From Diphasiastrum complanatum (taxonomy: Eukaryota; Streptophyta; Lycopodiopsida; Lycopodiales; Lycopodiaceae), in the NCBI GenBank assembly GCA_029204225.1, contig CM055105.1:50107720-50171719 (forward strand): a stretch of 64,000 nt of DNA. Direction: 5' to 3'. Both the position numbers and the translations under genes were made by a program. A model generated the notes under the pieces. The model worked only from the letters and a program-made list of their open reading frames with translations, was not told where the DNA came from and did no database searches. The stretch's first letter is position 1; each line of letters opens with the position of its first letter. This document shows, piece by piece, positions 36,001 through 47,167 of the stretch.

Positions 36001-37857
36001 TATTACATGATCTACCTCTCTGCTAGGTGGTAAACCATGTGGCAAATCTTCAGGAAAAACATCTTTAAATTTAGACAATAAAGTTTCTAATTTACTGATT
36101 TTCTGCTGAATAGAACTGGAAATAGAAACTTCAGGAATAAACTGAAAGTCACATAAGAATACCTGATGGTCTTCGTCTCCGATTAGCTGACAGAGCTCTG
36201 AACTGCAGACCATAGGGCTGTTGGGAACATCATGCTCCCCATGCAACTGGATCTCTCGGCCTTTATACTGAAAGCTGAGGGTGTTCTCCTGATAGTTTCT
36301 GTGGAGGGAAGGTCCTAAACTGTAGAGCCAATCTCTCCCGAGAACAATGTCTGTTCGATCCAGGTGCATTATCTGAAAGTTTATTTGATCTTGGTACCCC
36401 TGAATACCAAGATTTAACTTACTTACCATAGTTTCCCATATTTTTTTATCTTCACCCTTAGCTAATGAAACTATGTACGTATGCTGACTAGGTACTTCTG
36501 GTAGTTTAAGCTTTTTAACCAGGGTGTGGTTGATGAAATTATGGGTTGCCCCATCATCAACCATGACTCTTACTGACTGGTTACCAACTTTCCCATGCAT
36601 ACGTACTAGGTCATGCGGCCCAAAGCTGAAGGGTCTCGCTAGCATTGCAGAGGTCAGCTGGCAACAGTGTTCATGATCTTCATGATACACTTTGATCTCG
36701 GAAGCTGCCGAGTCACTGGGGAAACATACAGTCTGAACAAGATGAACTTGTTTTTTATCTTTTTTTGTGAAAGGCCCCTTGGGACACTGTCTGACTGTGT
36801 GTCCCTTGCCCATACACACAAAGCACAAACGTTCTTGTTTGGCTTTCTCAAAATCATCTGGTTTTAAGGGCTGTATGTGTGAAGGGCGTTTCTGAGGAGC
36901 TTCACCTTTAAATTTATCTTCTTTCTTTCTTTTTAAAAATTTCTTTTTAAATTGAAAGTCTTTCTGAGGAAGCTGCTCAGAAAGTGGTTGCTGTCTCGCT
37001 CTCTTCCTACCCACTGAATCATCATAGATTTGAGCATATCTGAGAGCTTGCTCAAGGGTAGTAGGCGAGTTTCTCTGGACCTCTACTTTATATTCATCTT
37101 TGAGGCCACGGACAAATCCCCTGATTTTTTGATAGTCATCCATATTTTTAATCTTTAAAATTGCCTCTCGATACTGCGAGATATATTGGATGAGGGACTT
37201 GTCCATTACTGTTCTTTCCCAGGCTTCCCAGGCTCTATCAAGTTCATTCTCTGGTAGAAATTCTCTTAGGAAAGCTTCTTCAAAAGCTTTCCATGACCGG
37301 GGAGTCTGCCCAGTCTCCTGGAGATTTAACCACCACTTATAGGCCATAGGCCCTAAAGAAAGACTGGCCTCAATTGCTTGCAAATGGTCAGGGGTCTGTT
37401 TAAGAGCATGAATGTTCTTCCATTTGCTGAGGAAGGTTTGTAAAATATCTGCATTTCTATCCTTCTCTTCCCCATTAAAAGTAGGAGGCTTTAAATCTTT
37501 AAAAACACTGGGGTGAGACCGTAAAGTCTCACCCGAAACTGATGGAAGTGGAGAAGGGGATAACTGAGAAGTGGAGGGAAGGCTTCCTTTCGCGGAGCTC
37601 AAAATCAAGTTTTTGAGTTCAGCGAACGAGTCGTCCACACTGGACTTGAAATTGGCTAATGCCAGCTTTAGTTCATCCACTTCTGTTACCAATTGGAGGA
37701 ACTGCTCCTTGGTAACCAGTTCGTCGAGTTCTTCGGCGAACTGTTCCTGTTCTTCTACTTCCATGGGTTCCTTCCCTTTTCTGTAAGCCAAGGCTTCTGT
37801 TTCAAGTTCGTCGAAGCCTCTCTCCTGGGGTTGATCAGGTCCCTGAGGAGTGGTCAT
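33079..37857 (-). CDS. Chromovirus gag-pol polyprotein, intact
   Basis: One 1592-residue frame. Gag spans residues 1-340; a heptad-like segment at about 45-85 may assemble capsid. The zinc knuckle is C345-x2-C348-x4-H353-x4-C358. Protease has DGA at 435-437. RT is at about 630-800 with D717, D781 and D782 (box FLDDILVY). RNase H runs from about 925, with the ETDAS motif (D929), E965 and D991. An acidic Ser/Asp/Glu linker lies at 1085-1130. Integrase has H1172, H1179, C1209, C1212 and the triad D1242, D1303, E1339 (spacings 60 and 35). A GPY/F-like module follows from about 1475, and a chromodomain at about 1540-1582 ([17 protein letters not shown]). Every catalytic residue is present, so this copy may be autonomous. 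The start ATG is the first in frame after the leader. Confidence 0.97.
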   Translation of the reverse strand: MTTPQGPDQPQERGFDELETEALAYRKGKEPMEVEEQEQFAEELDELVTKEQFLQLVTEVDELKLALANFKSSVDDSFAELKNLILSSAKGSLPSTSQLSPSPLPSVSGETLRSHPSVFKDLKPPTFNGEEKDRNADILQTFLSKWKNIHALKQTPDHLQAIEASLSLGPMAYKWWLNLQETGQTPRSWKAFEEAFLREFLPENELDRAWEAWERTVMDKSLIQYISQYREAILKIKNMDDYQKIRGFVRGLKDEYKVEVQRNSPTTLEQALRYAQIYDDSVGRKRARQQPLSEQLPQKDFQFKKKFLKRKKEDKFKGEAPQKRPSHIQPLKPDDFEKAKQERLCFVCMGKGHTVRQCPKGPFTKKDKKQVHLVQTVCFPSDSAASEIKVYHEDHEHCCQLTSAMLARPFSFGPHDLVRMHGKVGNQSVRVMVDDGATHNFINHTLVKKLKLPEVPSQHTYIVSLAKGEDKKIWETMVSKLNLGIQGYQDQINFQIMHLDRTDIVLGRDWLYSLGPSLHRNYQENTLSFQYKGREIQLHGEHDVPNSPMVCSSELCQLIGDEDHQVFLCDFQFIPEVSISSSIQQKISKLETLLSKFKDVFPEDLPHGLPPSREVDHVINLVPGTAPVSKPPYRVSRTEDEEITRQLADYLGKGQIQTSSSPWASPVLLVKKKEGSMRLCVDYRALNKVTIKNKYPMPRADELFDQLDGAKFFSKIDLRSGYHQVRIKSEDVSKTAFRTRHGHYEFKVMPFGLTNAPATFMTLMNSVLRPYLGKFVVVFLDDILVYSKTRKEHLKHLRKVFRLLRKHKLYAKQSKCEFFVEEVAYLGHIISSDGIKMDPNKVKAILSWLRPQNILELQIFLGLAGYYRRFVKEYAQIAVPMTNLLKGKGKEFIWESAQQESFDALKTALATAPVLKVVDPNQPFVVETDASDFAVGAVLTQGGRPVAFESKKLEPAQTRYSAYEKELFSIVHALKTWRHYLYGANFEVLTDHESLRYLCNQPELRGRKARWAELMQEFDMSIRYRRGKFNTVADALSRMPMINELSFTQIRNELLESLRGKCQHDAFFSIIWNSVQNRQLQTPEPVPGAGASSSKNTAASVEDDDESEYTSSDDVEDSEPVLPKQTPVVEGQLTQGFKWKQYSIQDEYLLYRDRVCVPNSEDYRQQVLYECHDNPSAGHPGIQKTYELLRRQFFWPSMKKDVHQYVTSCQKCQVNKAERLKAGGLLHPLEIPAGKWESISMDFIVGLPKTQKGNDAKWVTVDRLTKMAHFIPTKTTVRAPELARLFVDGLFKLYGLPSGIVSDRDSKFTGNFWKAVFHHLHTKLNMSTTDHPQTDGQTERVNQVLEDMLRAYVSKRQTNWEEYLSILEFAYNSTKHSATGYSPFMLMYGFQPRSPTAVGFKQEKVEAARNFLEDLNQMIEHAKRSISQSQDRARHYADPHRRDVQFSTGEKVYLRVPVDSKTLKSGVCAKLSPRYCGPFTISRRLGEVTYELELPHSSKVFPVFHVSQLRKALTRSDNLVGDSVLVLPLDPQQPPHEPEEILDSRETQTRHTLYREYLVKWNDQPVENATWERGSVLRKIFPDFVLEDQDGS

Positions 37858-38394
37858 CTTCGAAACTGAAAGAGAGCTACCTTAACTTCTGAAGGAAAAA
37901 AGTCTAAAAGACTAATTTACAACTGTACAAGGGAAAGGAAAGATGACTTAGCTGTTTCTGAGGACTGTACTTCCAAAGAGATTATGAAGAGGAACCCTTT
38001 CAGCTCTTTTCCCCAAGATTTCAGACCTGCTGTCCCGGAAAATGCCAGTTTGAAGCTTCAAAACGGTGCCAAATTTCCCGGTTCTTGAGTTGAGTAGCTG
38101 ACTGATCTGATTTGAGGTGTGGGGCTCCAACAAACCGAGTAAAAACCGGAAGTTTACAAAAAGAAATCCGGAATTTTTGAAGTCCCTGCCCTCGCTGGTT
38201 GGTCAGCAACCTGTCTGGCCCGATTTGTCCAATTTACAGCTCTGAAATCACCTTGATTCTCTGATTTACTCTCAGCCTGTAGGTCGCTGGTCTGTAGCAA
38301 GCAAGTCTGAAACTCAGACTCCTAAAAAACTTCTGAAAAACAGGGTTAAATTCTGAGATTTCTACCCTACTGTTGCTCCTGAACTCCCTAGGAT
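37858..38394 (-). other. 5' leader of chromovirus copy 1
   Basis: About 540 bases between the primer site and the gag ATG. No open frame of note; it should hold the packaging and dimerisation signals, which I cannot recognise by eye. Confidence 0.7.
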
Positions 38395-38413
38395 GGAGAT
38401 GGCTCTGATACCA
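38395..38413 (-). promoter_or_regulatory. Primer-binding site of chromovirus copy 1
   Basis: The minus strand reads TGGTATCAGAGCCATCTCC, complementary to initiator Met tRNA, one base inside the 5' LTR. Confidence 0.95.
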
Positions 38414-38414
38414 G

Positions 38415-38772
38415 TGTAATAGATCCTAACACCACAGTAGGGCAAACACTAATTGATCCACCCAACCTTGCCTACTCCCTGATATAGAGTAAGCCCCTCC
38501 TAGCCCAGTGTGAGGACTGGTAGCATGCTACTGCCAAGTGTCGGCCACGTGGCACTGACGTGGCCGACTGCACGTCGGGACCCAACTGGGGGCCCTATCC
38601 TGCTGACAGGGTCCCTAGGCTGTGTTAGGCCCGCCATGGCTATGGACCGTGCTGGGGCACACTACTCACACTGTCTTGCCCTGTTGGTCATGTACGCTGG
38701 ACACGACCCTGACTGTGGTATCTGACCTATCTGTGTTCTCTAGGGTTCGGCACTGGTTACGAGCTCGTAACA
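38415..38772 (-). repeat. 5' LTR of chromovirus copy 1
   Basis: 358 bp, identical to the 3' LTR at 32710-33067. The small plus-strand open frames that recur in every LTR copy are shadows. Confidence 0.97.
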
Positions 38773-38777
38773 GTAAA

Positions 38778-39631
38778 CCCTTACAACAACTACGAATAGT
38801 TTATGAGCATCAATAGTACCTATGAGAGTAGCATATCCCCTACAAAGAAATGTAGTAAAGCTTCTTATACAATACTCCAAAGCAAAGGAATAAAGGAAGT
38901 GTGCTTTTGTTGCCAGTTACCCTCTTTGTATTGATCTAGAGTCCTTCAGGGGAACCATCGAGGAAGCTACCATTAACCCAAATGCTTAGATTCCATGCTT
39001 GCTTGGTTGTCAAGCTCCTATTTTCTTGTGTGATATCATTAATCAACGTGCATATCCAGAAAACTAAATAGATTGCTAGTAAACTCACAACCCAATTGGA
39101 AGTTTCCTCAAATAGTTGCTCCCAAGCTTGGGATTTCCACCATCTCTAAACTTGATTACATATAGTAAATGCCTACGTCTACGCCACACATGCTCACCTA
39201 TGAGCATCACTTTGCATAACAGATTAGCTTTAGGCATGCACTATAGACCACAATCCTCCAAGAATGAATTTTCTCTCAAGGCTTGGCATGCTTATATAGC
39301 CTTGAGCCCTAGAGCTTAAGGGAAATTATCCTTAAAGATTTGCTAGTGGCCTTAATTGATCTATGAAGGGCCTTATACACATCTTCGTACTGTGAGGCTA
39401 TGCCACCAATGCATTTTGTCCTATCCTTCACTGCGGTGGCTCTATCACTAATTGAACCAAACCTGTCCTACAAGATTTACTAGCAGCCTTTTCAAGATCT
39501 ACTCCAAGATCTATACTAGGATGCCAAAACCCAAAGACACAAAGGGAACGGATGGTTTGTCCACTAATCCAAGCTCTCTTCAAAGGGAGGCCTATACGTA
39601 TAGTTATCCTTGGACCAAAAAAAAAAAAACT
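38778..39631. other. Spacer with a dispersed repeat
   Basis: No gene recognised. About 39330-39500 matches 19838-19960 (GCCTTATACACAT, CATTTTGTCCTATCCTTCACT, TGTCCTACAAGATTTACTAG). Here the two halves occur in swapped order, as expected of a repeat with more than one tandem unit. Confidence 0.5.
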
Positions 39632-40860
39632 GAGACACCTCATTGGGACACATCAGTAGCCTAATCCATACAATTCTCAATCACACATGATAAGAGGATA
39701 ACATACCAAAGCATGCTCAAAAAACATGAACATTACTTACTACTCTTTGAAGACATATGAGTCACTTTAAGTCCTTTCCATGAATGAAAGTTTCATACTT
39801 AAAATGATTAACTCAACCTCAGACTCTTATTAGGAAATATGTTATGGGCCCCCCTTAAGTTCCAACCTAGAATAACTTAAGGTCCCTTAAAACTTCATGA
39901 CGTGAGGCTTTGACTTTTGGTCAATGCTAGATATCCAACTTCATCTAAGTTTAAGGGATATCTCCAAGCAATCCAACCTTATTTCCAATAGTGAAATAAA
40001 TCAAACCAAAAGCTCTCGTGTATCCTAAGCACAAATCCATCTAAAAAAGATTCACCATAGTTGTGACTTATAAGCGACACATATGACCAACAGTATTGGC
40101 AAATAATTTCATAATATATGATCACAAAAACAAACTCAAAAGTAATGCTCTTGACTCGGTTAGTTGGGCCTAATTTAGAAAATCTTGAATGTTGAGGTGT
40201 AGGCCTTTACACATGTAACACCTCTAAATTTGCCTAAGTTAATAAGCCGAACTCTAATAGAGACATCTTATTAATGTACAAGTAATTGTACTCTCTAGAC
40301 AATACTCATCAATATGCCTATGCTTATTATTTCCATTAAGTTTATGCATGTAAAATAAACTCAATCAAAAGAATTCATAGTGGATCCACAGATTTATGAA
40401 ATTAAGCAAAAACAGATCTTGATCCAACAATGATTCACCACATATCTCCACAATCTTACACGATTTGTGCTCGTAATCAACTTGACTGAGAATCATGTTA
40501 CTTAGTTTACTCCCAAAGAATATTATTTCCCAAAGAGTTCCATCTCTCCATTTATCAAACTTTAATCTCTACCGGAGATTAATTCAAAAAGAATATATTG
40601 TTAACGATGAAGTTTTCTCTTTGCATCAACCTCTCATGGATCCTAGTTATCCACTAAGATCAGGTTGACTGACTCAACTGACCAGAATTATGAGTCTAGA
40701 TCCAACAATCCACTTCTTGTAATAGAACTTCCTAATCCAAATACAAAGCTATCAGATTCATGAACCCTAAGTTTCCAACCATACAAGAAAAATTAGATCT
40801 ATATATCCATCACCAAGGGATATGTGCCCAAAGTGTAAAGAAAATGCCTGTGGTATACAA
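39632..40860 (-). mobile_element. LTR scrap and coding-poor gypsy interior
   Basis: GAGACACCTCATTGGGACAC at 39632 is a scrap of a TGTCATG-family LTR (compare 24450). The rest aligns, reversed, with 54.9-55.6 kb. CTCATCAATATGCCTATG near 40307, GTTTATGCATGTAAAATAAA near 40340 and CTTAAGTTCCAACCTAGAAT near 39858 each have a counterpart there in the same order. No coding capacity is seen. Confidence 0.65.
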
Positions 40861-41039
40861 ATGCAAGACACGTGACTACTGAAAGAACTTATGACTTTTA
40901 ATGAGGATTTCTGCTTCTTATAAAGTTTCTAGAACCCAAAAGTCAGTGAATTGCACTTTAATTTAAAGGTTGGATAGTCATATACAAATTTCATTCAAAA
41001 GTTATAGCTGTTCCAGTTTAGACGGTGGGACAAAGGTTT

Positions 41040-41793
41040 ATAACAAAGGACTAACTAACATTATCTCAGAAAATCAACGTGAGGTCAGTAAGCCTTCTAA
41101 AAGCCAAAATCCTGCACAGTGTTGATTCCACCGTGAAAGTCACATATTTGGAATCTGGAAAGGGCTTCATCACTTGAATGAAATCACTAGATGTGAAGTT
41201 AATGCTGACAACTGGGAATTTTATGCAGTATTGCCTGTTTGATGGCACATTAAGAAAAATCTGTTCAGATTTATAATCCCTCTACAGTTCAAACAGTCTT
41301 GATAATGTCAAAGAGACTATGCATGCCATCAAAGAGAACAACACATTAACACTGCTATATAAATAATCGATTAGGACGTTGGATGATTTTTTCTTGCCCT
41401 GTGATAGAAATAAAAAATGAGCCATTCCAATAGATACAAATCTGTACAGTTTCAAGAACGTATAGAACCAAATTTATCTGCTCGTGATCAGATTTTGACT
41501 GAGTTAAAGATTAAAAAGCTAGATTTTCTTTCCACTCGAGCTATCATATCATGAAAATTTTCTCTATGCAAACTAAGATGGCAATGAGAAGAGAAAAAAA
41601 TTTAGTGAGAGAGTGAGAGAGAAATGCACAGTCTGGGCAGATAGAGAGGCCCCTGAAAATAGACTGTGAGCAGATGGACAACTGAGACAAGCCGAGGGAA
41701 ACCCAGGTAGGATTGATTGGTTTCGCTTTTAATCTAATTATGTATTTGAAACATGAAATTTTCTGAAGGGAGATAGCCTGAAAATTTCCTTTG
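41040..41793. repeat. Duplicated 3' flank of paralogue A
   Basis: About 41080-41400 is homologous to 45980-46370: CCTGCACA, AAAGTCACA(T/G)ATTTGGAAT, AAAGGGCT, AATGTCAAAGAGA and CACTGCTATATAAATAAT have matching copies there. It shows that the duplication included roughly 0.7 kb beyond the coding region. Confidence 0.75.
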
Positions 41794-42603
41794 CTATAAT
41801 TTCCAGATCTTACTGTGATGTTGAGCCAATTTGCCGAGTCTGTCCTCAGTCAAAACAGGCCACGGCTTTGACGCTTCTGACAGAATTGAGTACTTTCGCT
41901 TACTCCATGCACCAAGCTTGACAACTTTGTATTGAAAAGCATGTGATTCTGGGGGATCAAAAGCTTTGCTGCATATAATCCTGCTATTGTCTGACTGTGG
42001 CAATGGAGGTTTTCTTGAGCCTGCCCGGAAAGGCCCAAAACCAACCACATTTTGCTCGTAAGGAATCCTAGTAAGTTCCATGTGTGTGGCCGAATTCTCA
42101 GGATCACGGTGTCGCGATCCAGCTTTAGATGATAGTATTGGCTGTGCTACACTTCCTTGTGTAGGTGAGTTTATGCTTGCTTCATTCAGGTCTTTAAGGT
42201 TTTCCATTAATTGCTTTGAAATTTCTATTTGTGGGTTCTTTCCAGAAACATCCTTTGAATCGCTGCTGAGTAGTTGAAGAGCATTTGGTTTAGAGGCCAG
42301 CCTCTCTGAGCCCTCATCAAAGACAATTATTTGTTCCTTATATAGCTTAGGCTTCTTAAATGAAAGTGATGGTGATCTGCTTCTTTCAAAAAGTTGAGCT
42401 ATGCACTTTCTTTCGACCGATCCTTTGTCTGCTTTTTTCGAACTTATGTATCCATCAGACTGAACATCTGAAGCAAGAGAAAGATTCTGATTTAGTTTGA
42501 CACACCGATCATTTGACATATTCCAAGCCTTGCTTGAACTTTTGCTTTCTGAGTTCCGATTGGCTGGCGTTAAGCGTTGAATCCATGCTGATTGAATAGC
42601 CAT
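41794..42603 (-). CDS. Unknown plant protein, tandem paralogue A
   Basis: A 269-residue frame starting MAIQSAWIQRLTPANRN at 42603. I chose this ATG because paralogue B (47168-47998) starts at the matching position with MALQSSWIRRLRPADRS. An in-frame extension to 42789 exists but is not preserved in B. Shared blocks in order: LASDVQS, CIAQLFERSRSPSLSFKKP, LLSSDSKDVSGKNPQIEISK, GFGPFRAGSRKPPLP, RIICSKAF, VVKLGAW, LTEDRLGKLAQHHSKIWK. The protein is hydrophilic and basic, with no signal peptide or membrane helix and no domain I recognise. Selection on the protein is suggested because conserved blocks stay in frame over the whole length while the DNA has diverged. A TATGTAG/GTT acceptor near 42752 suggests an upstream non-coding or short coding exon. 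Confidence 0.6.
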   Translation of the reverse strand: MAIQSAWIQRLTPANRNSESKSSSKAWNMSNDRCVKLNQNLSLASDVQSDGYISSKKADKGSVERKCIAQLFERSRSPSLSFKKPKLYKEQIIVFDEGSERLASKPNALQLLSSDSKDVSGKNPQIEISKQLMENLKDLNEASINSPTQGSVAQPILSSKAGSRHRDPENSATHMELTRIPYEQNVVGFGPFRAGSRKPPLPQSDNSRIICSKAFDPPESHAFQYKVVKLGAWSKRKYSILSEASKPWPVLTEDRLGKLAQHHSKIWKL

Positions 42604-42779
42604 GCTGCCGCAACATCTTTCTAAGCTGGAAGCAAGCAAGCGAGGTGAAAAATGATCCAAACCTGACAAGCTCACCTCAAGTTTCTTCCCAAAATCCATC
42701 TCGCCCAAAGATGATGAATGAGCGCCACTCTTGCCAGCCTCCATGCCATAACCTACATAACACACAAAATTAGCAGAGC

Positions 42780-43200
42780 TACGCATCAAATTGGACTACC
42801 ATCACTGCAATAAAAAATGCAGAAAACTCCTCAACCATCATCTGTTTCTGTTTTCAAAAGTCACAAACAAATTCACATTGCTGTCTTCAAAACCAGCAAC
42901 ACTGTAGCTCACAGAAGAGATAAAAGCAGCACCTCTTTCTTGTCTCAATTTGCACCATTACATTACTAAAGCAACAAATGTTTATGTAATCCGCCATCGC
43001 TGCGGAGGAAGGAGCAAAGCTTCGCAAAATCCTTGGTTGAGGACCAGGGGCTGATCGGCATAAATACCCGTTTCGAAACGCAACGCGTTCCCAACTATTC
43101 CCATTTCGGAACGTGGGTGAACTTTTTCTTGAGAGGTGTACCACAAGCATATCAAACTGGCCAAACCACGACTTAGCTTCCCAGCTTTCAACTATTGCCG
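42780..43200 (-). promoter_or_regulatory. Upstream region of paralogue A
   Basis: ATCCGCCATCGCTG near 42990 has a counterpart, ATCCGCCATCGTTG, near 48480 upstream of paralogue B, at a similar distance. It may mark a conserved first exon (ATG GCG GAT on the minus strand) or a core promoter. A palindromic CG cluster (CGTTTCGAAACGCAACGCGT, 43067-43115) lies just upstream. Confidence 0.35.
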
Positions 43201-44310
43201 TCTGAACTCACTTGACATACAATCAGTCAACAACGATTAAACTTAACCAACTTGAAGTTCCAAAACCAACATTGAAATTCAACCTGGCGCCATGCCAGAT
43301 CGGGAGTCCCGATGTGGATGACTTCCCTCCAAGCAAGCCGCCCGACATACATCAAACTTAACTAACTCGAAGCTTCGCTACAAACGAGTAACATCCATTC
43401 CAAGCAAGTCGTCTGACTTACATCAGACTTAACCAACTCAAAACTTCGTCACGAGCGCTGGAAGCCAACCTGGCGCCACGCCAGACTGGACAGCCATAAA
43501 CAGGTAACTTCCACTCAAGCAAGACCACAAGCCATGACAGATATGGAAACAACCAGTTCCTAGACCGAATGGTCCCGACAGCATACCGCTGGCGTCCCGG
43601 GACATGTACATCAATGTGTTTGGTACCGTAAATTGAAGACATGTATATCAATGTGTCCAGTATCGTATTACGAATATTTTTGATGTTATGGAAACCCATC
43701 AGTGTTTAGCTAGCCATGAGTAATAGATCGTGCGCTAAAAAACTCGCAAAACTCACTTTTCATTTACTCGCAGAATGTCTGAACTCGTCTTGGGTCTCCT
43801 AAGGCAAGAAAAGCTCTATGCTAAGGAGTCAAATTGTGAGTTCTTTCAAAGTAAACTCAAATTCCTGGGATTTGATAAATTCTTTGAGCTCCTATGAATC
43901 CTTTTGCGTTGAGAGGTCATCTTTCATGGTGATTCTATGTACAAGGGTGGCTTGGCTATTTCAACTATGGAAATCAAAGTCTATGGTGCAAGGCTATTTT
44001 CCTTGAGCTCTCTCTTTAGACTCCTTTGAAGCAAATGCTCTCTAGTATATAATGTTCCTATAAGAACCTGGGATCTATGTGGTTGGAGGTTCTTTATTTT
44101 TCCAATGATTTCTAGCATACTCTTCAACTTGCCTATTCAATCTCTTAGGCTGGCTTTGGGGATGTTTCATAGCATGCTGCAATTTGTTGTTGTATACCGA
44201 TGGTCAGACAAGGCTGTTCCACTTGAGTTGGTGGACGTTGGCACAAGTTATGACACACATACATGCATAGTGCAGGAACTGCCATTGCTTTGTTCCTTAG
44301 CAAATGGAGG
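43201..44310. other. Spacer, no gene recognised
   Basis: No supported gene. About 43795-43860 is a third copy of the dispersed repeat found at 27925-28245. Confidence 0.4.
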
Positions 44311-44312
44311 GT

Positions 44313-44470
44313 TGTGCACTTACCAACTTCCTTGAGAAGTTCATTAGTCACATTCATCTTGATCACATGTAAAGCTTTCTTTGCCCTCTTGTCATACCTC
44401 AATTGATCTTGTGGTGCCAAAGGTCTCTCCTCCACACCTACAACAATATCCATCAAATCATTCATCTCAA
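44313..44470 (-). pseudogene. Isolated copia gag fragment
   Basis: The minus-strand frame reads DLMDIVVGVEERPLAPQDQL and KKALHVIKMNVTNELLKEVG, about 80% similar by eye to residues 35-80 of the gag at 10563. Only about 155 bp is present, with no LTR or further gag on either side, so it is an orphan piece moved or left behind by rearrangement. Confidence 0.85.
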
Positions 44471-44561
44471 AACTAGTTATTCTTCAGAGCAGTCCTATTG
44501 CACGTCCCAGATGACTATGCCTCAGTGGAAAAAAATTGTGCCTGTCTCTATCGGTTCTATG

Positions 44562-45498
44562 CATAGTTGCAGTCCGCGTTCCAGAACGCGATCCGGGATT
44601 TCCCATTAGGGTTTCCAGGAACGCAAATTATTTTTTTTTTGTATAGTTGCCAATATGGGTATCATGTGAAAGGATATCAAAAAAGCAATTGTTATGCAGA
44701 TCTGTTGCTTGGTTTCAGATGGCTGCAGACTACATTGATTAGAAATCTGGACATCAATAGATGGTTTAAGAAAACTGGCTGCATTTTCATATGGTTTCAA
44801 AAATTTGGACATCACTAGATGGTTTCAGCCATAGATGCACCGCGATTCTAAATCGCGGTCAGAATCGCATTTCGGGATTTTCCCAGAATCGCGCAGAATC
44901 TTTTTTTTTTTTCTTTGGAAATGTTTTTAGGCGATATGGGTATCAGATGAAAGCTCTGATTGAGAGCATTATGACTGTGTAGTTTGCCAACTGTTTCGGG
45001 TGCGAAACACCAAAAAGTGTGTTTTCACTTAGGGAGTTGGAAGGCCAAATCATGAAGAGGCCTTACCGTCGAGGCCTTACCCCGGACCCCGCCGTTGGGG
45101 GGTGTTGCCCCCCAAAATCCCCCACCAGGGGGCTACCGCCCCCCGAACCCCCTGTTTCAGCTATTCCAAAAGAAGTATACAATTCTCGCCAGTCTAAGGA
45201 AGGCTCCTTCTAACTCTTTCTATCATTTTCTAACAGAAAACGGAATCAGTAGATCTACAAACCATTGGCATCAGAACACCATTCAAAACTGATTTCTGGT
45301 ATCTATTGGAAAAGCATGTCCACCATTCAATTATGGTTTAGTTAGTATTAAACTCAAAAAAAAAAATTGGCCATTACTCCTTTTTCCACAAAAAAAATAA
45401 AATAAAATAAAATTTGCGATCCGGGTCGCGGATCGCTGACGTTCCGGATCGCACGATCTGGAACGTTTTTGCAGCGGATCGCGATCCGCTGCAACACA
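44562..45498. mobile_element. Foldback element with 9-bp target duplication (Mutator-like)
   Basis: Flanked by GGTTCTATG at 44553-44561 and 45499-45507. The left end starts CATAGTTGCAGTCCGCG. The right end, reversed, starts TGTGTTGCAGCGGATCGCG, so the ends are short imperfect inverted repeats. A 9-bp duplication is typical of Mutator-like elements. There is no transposase, so it is non-autonomous. Inside are three CG-rich palindrome blocks with different words: GAACGCG at 44573-44625, GAATCGC at 44836-44900 and GGATCGC at 45417-45492. Two copies of the conserved GATATGGGTATCA core lie at about 44650 and 44930. A G/C-run block (45097-45150) also forms hairpins. Confidence 0.75.
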
Positions 45499-45507
45499 GG
45501 TTCTATG

Positions 45508-47167
45508 TGGCATTATTCACAAGAATGGCAAAGCATTAAATTCTGCAAGATTTATGCTTCACTCAAATGTTCTCTAGGTGTTTCATGTTAAAGGTCCACT
45601 ATCTCCGTCAATTTGTTTCCTAAGGGATTCTACCCTAAAGTGCAGAGAAAATGGTAGCTTAGAAACAAAACCTGCTCTGAACGAAAGCAAGAGACATCAT
45701 CACTCCTTGAAATCAGGAGGGAAAAGAACTACTTCTGATTTCTATTTCTATTTAACTTTTAGAATCCAAAAGTTAGTGATACATATATATATATATATAT
45801 ATTTTTTACTTGATTGTTTATGTGGTAGACCAGATGGTGGTCATAAAGCTGACCAGAAACTTAATTTAATTCTCAAATCAATTGACAATGGCCAAGGCAT
45901 CAAAGCACAGTTCTTTGAAGCTATGTTCCCGATGTTTTTAAAACAAAGTAATGATAAATTGAGTGCAACAAATGAAAATGAGGTCAGTTCAAGTCTTCTG
46001 AAAGGGAAAGGCCTGCACAACGTTCACTCCATCTGCTTAAAGTCACAGATTTGGAATTTGCAAAGGGCTCCACCACGTGGGTAAAAGCCGTACAAAGGTG
46101 CTACTGACTACTGGGAGTTCTTGTGAAGTATCGTCTGTCTTTTCACTCCAAGCTTCCTAAAATGATTTGGCTGGTTTCAGGCACGAAGGGTGTGACTTTC
46201 AGCTTTCTTTGATGGCAGCTTACAGAAAAGCTCTATTCAACTGCCTTAACACTTAAATACTCTTGACAATGTCAAAGAGAATTTTGATGGCATCAAGGAA
46301 AACAAAGTAATAACACCACTATATGAATAATTCAGTAACAAGTTGGTTAATTTTTTCTTCTATTGTGAACAACAAATGAGCCATTCTAACAAATCAAACT
46401 GCTACAATTTCAAGAACGTGAAAAACTCAATCATTCGCTTATAAGAACTGGTGATCATGTTGTGACTGAGTTGGGGCAATGGATAGATTTGATTGATTGG
46501 ATTTCCACAGTATGACAAGGATAGTCTAATCTCGAGTCAACAGAGAGAAATCTGATGTGGTGAGTCAATAAATTTAGGCTAAATCAAGCTGGAAGAAAAC
46601 ACATTCAATGGAGTTCACTGTCCAACAGGCGGGACTCAAGTGTGGACATGGAAGTAAAGATTGAAGTCTGAGGGACTGATGGTAAGTGTTTTGCCTCCAA
46701 AACTATCAATGAACCTCCTTTGACATTTTTGGGTAGCTTTCTGGTTTGGGAGTTGGTGGTTGTTTTAAGGTCCATGACAGTAATCCATGCAATAAATGAT
46801 GCAAGACAAACTTCCAAATGCATCAAACAACGGAAAAGCTAGAATTTCCCTTCCACCCAAGATATCAAATATGATAAATTTTCCTATGCATACTTTCATG
46901 GCAATGAGACGAGAAAAAGAACCTGAGTAGATGAGTGAGAGACGTAGGATATGCCTGGACTGGGCGGAAAGAGAGGCCACTGACAATAGAGAGCGACACT
47001 AGGTGGAGAGGGCAAAAAGCAAAGGGAAAACTTAGACACACCAGAGGAACCAGAGGAGGATTGACTGCTTTTGTTAATCTGATTATAAGAGATATCCCGA
47101 AATTGCCTCTCGGCTGCCTGCAGAAAACGTCAGTCTGCCAAAACAGGTTAATTTCCATTAACACTCT
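45508..47167. other. Spacer and duplicated 3' flank of paralogue B
   Basis: About 45980-46370 is the counterpart of 41080-41400. A (TA)n stretch lies near 45780. The plus-strand open frames at 45578-46084 and 46935-47456 cross the flank and the antisense of paralogue B and have no domain. Confidence 0.55.

Larger units (their letters stand above)
32705..38777 (-). mobile_element. Full-length young chromovirus (Ty3/gypsy), copy 1
   Basis: The element spans 32710-38772 on the minus strand and is flanked by GTAAA at 32705-32709 and 38773-38777. Both LTRs are 358 bp and identical as far as I can read. Primer site, polypurine tract and a single uninterrupted gag-pol frame are present, so insertion was recent. 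The C-terminal chromodomain places it among chromoviruses. Its short LTRs and 6.06-kb length fit Reina/Galadriel-type lineages better than Tekay, but that is only a size argument. Confidence 0.97.

Noticed and set aside
42626-42675. A 50-bp GT-AG intron between the upstream frame and the MAIQ start of paralogue A (equivalent 48027-48076 in B)
   Set aside because: Splice-like sites are conserved in both copies, but 50 bp is very short for a plant intron. I left the start at the conserved ATG and did not model it.
44830-45152. A separate nested foldback as a formal feature
   Set aside because: The putative target duplication matches only 8 of 9 and the right end lacks an inverted repeat; kept as a finding only.
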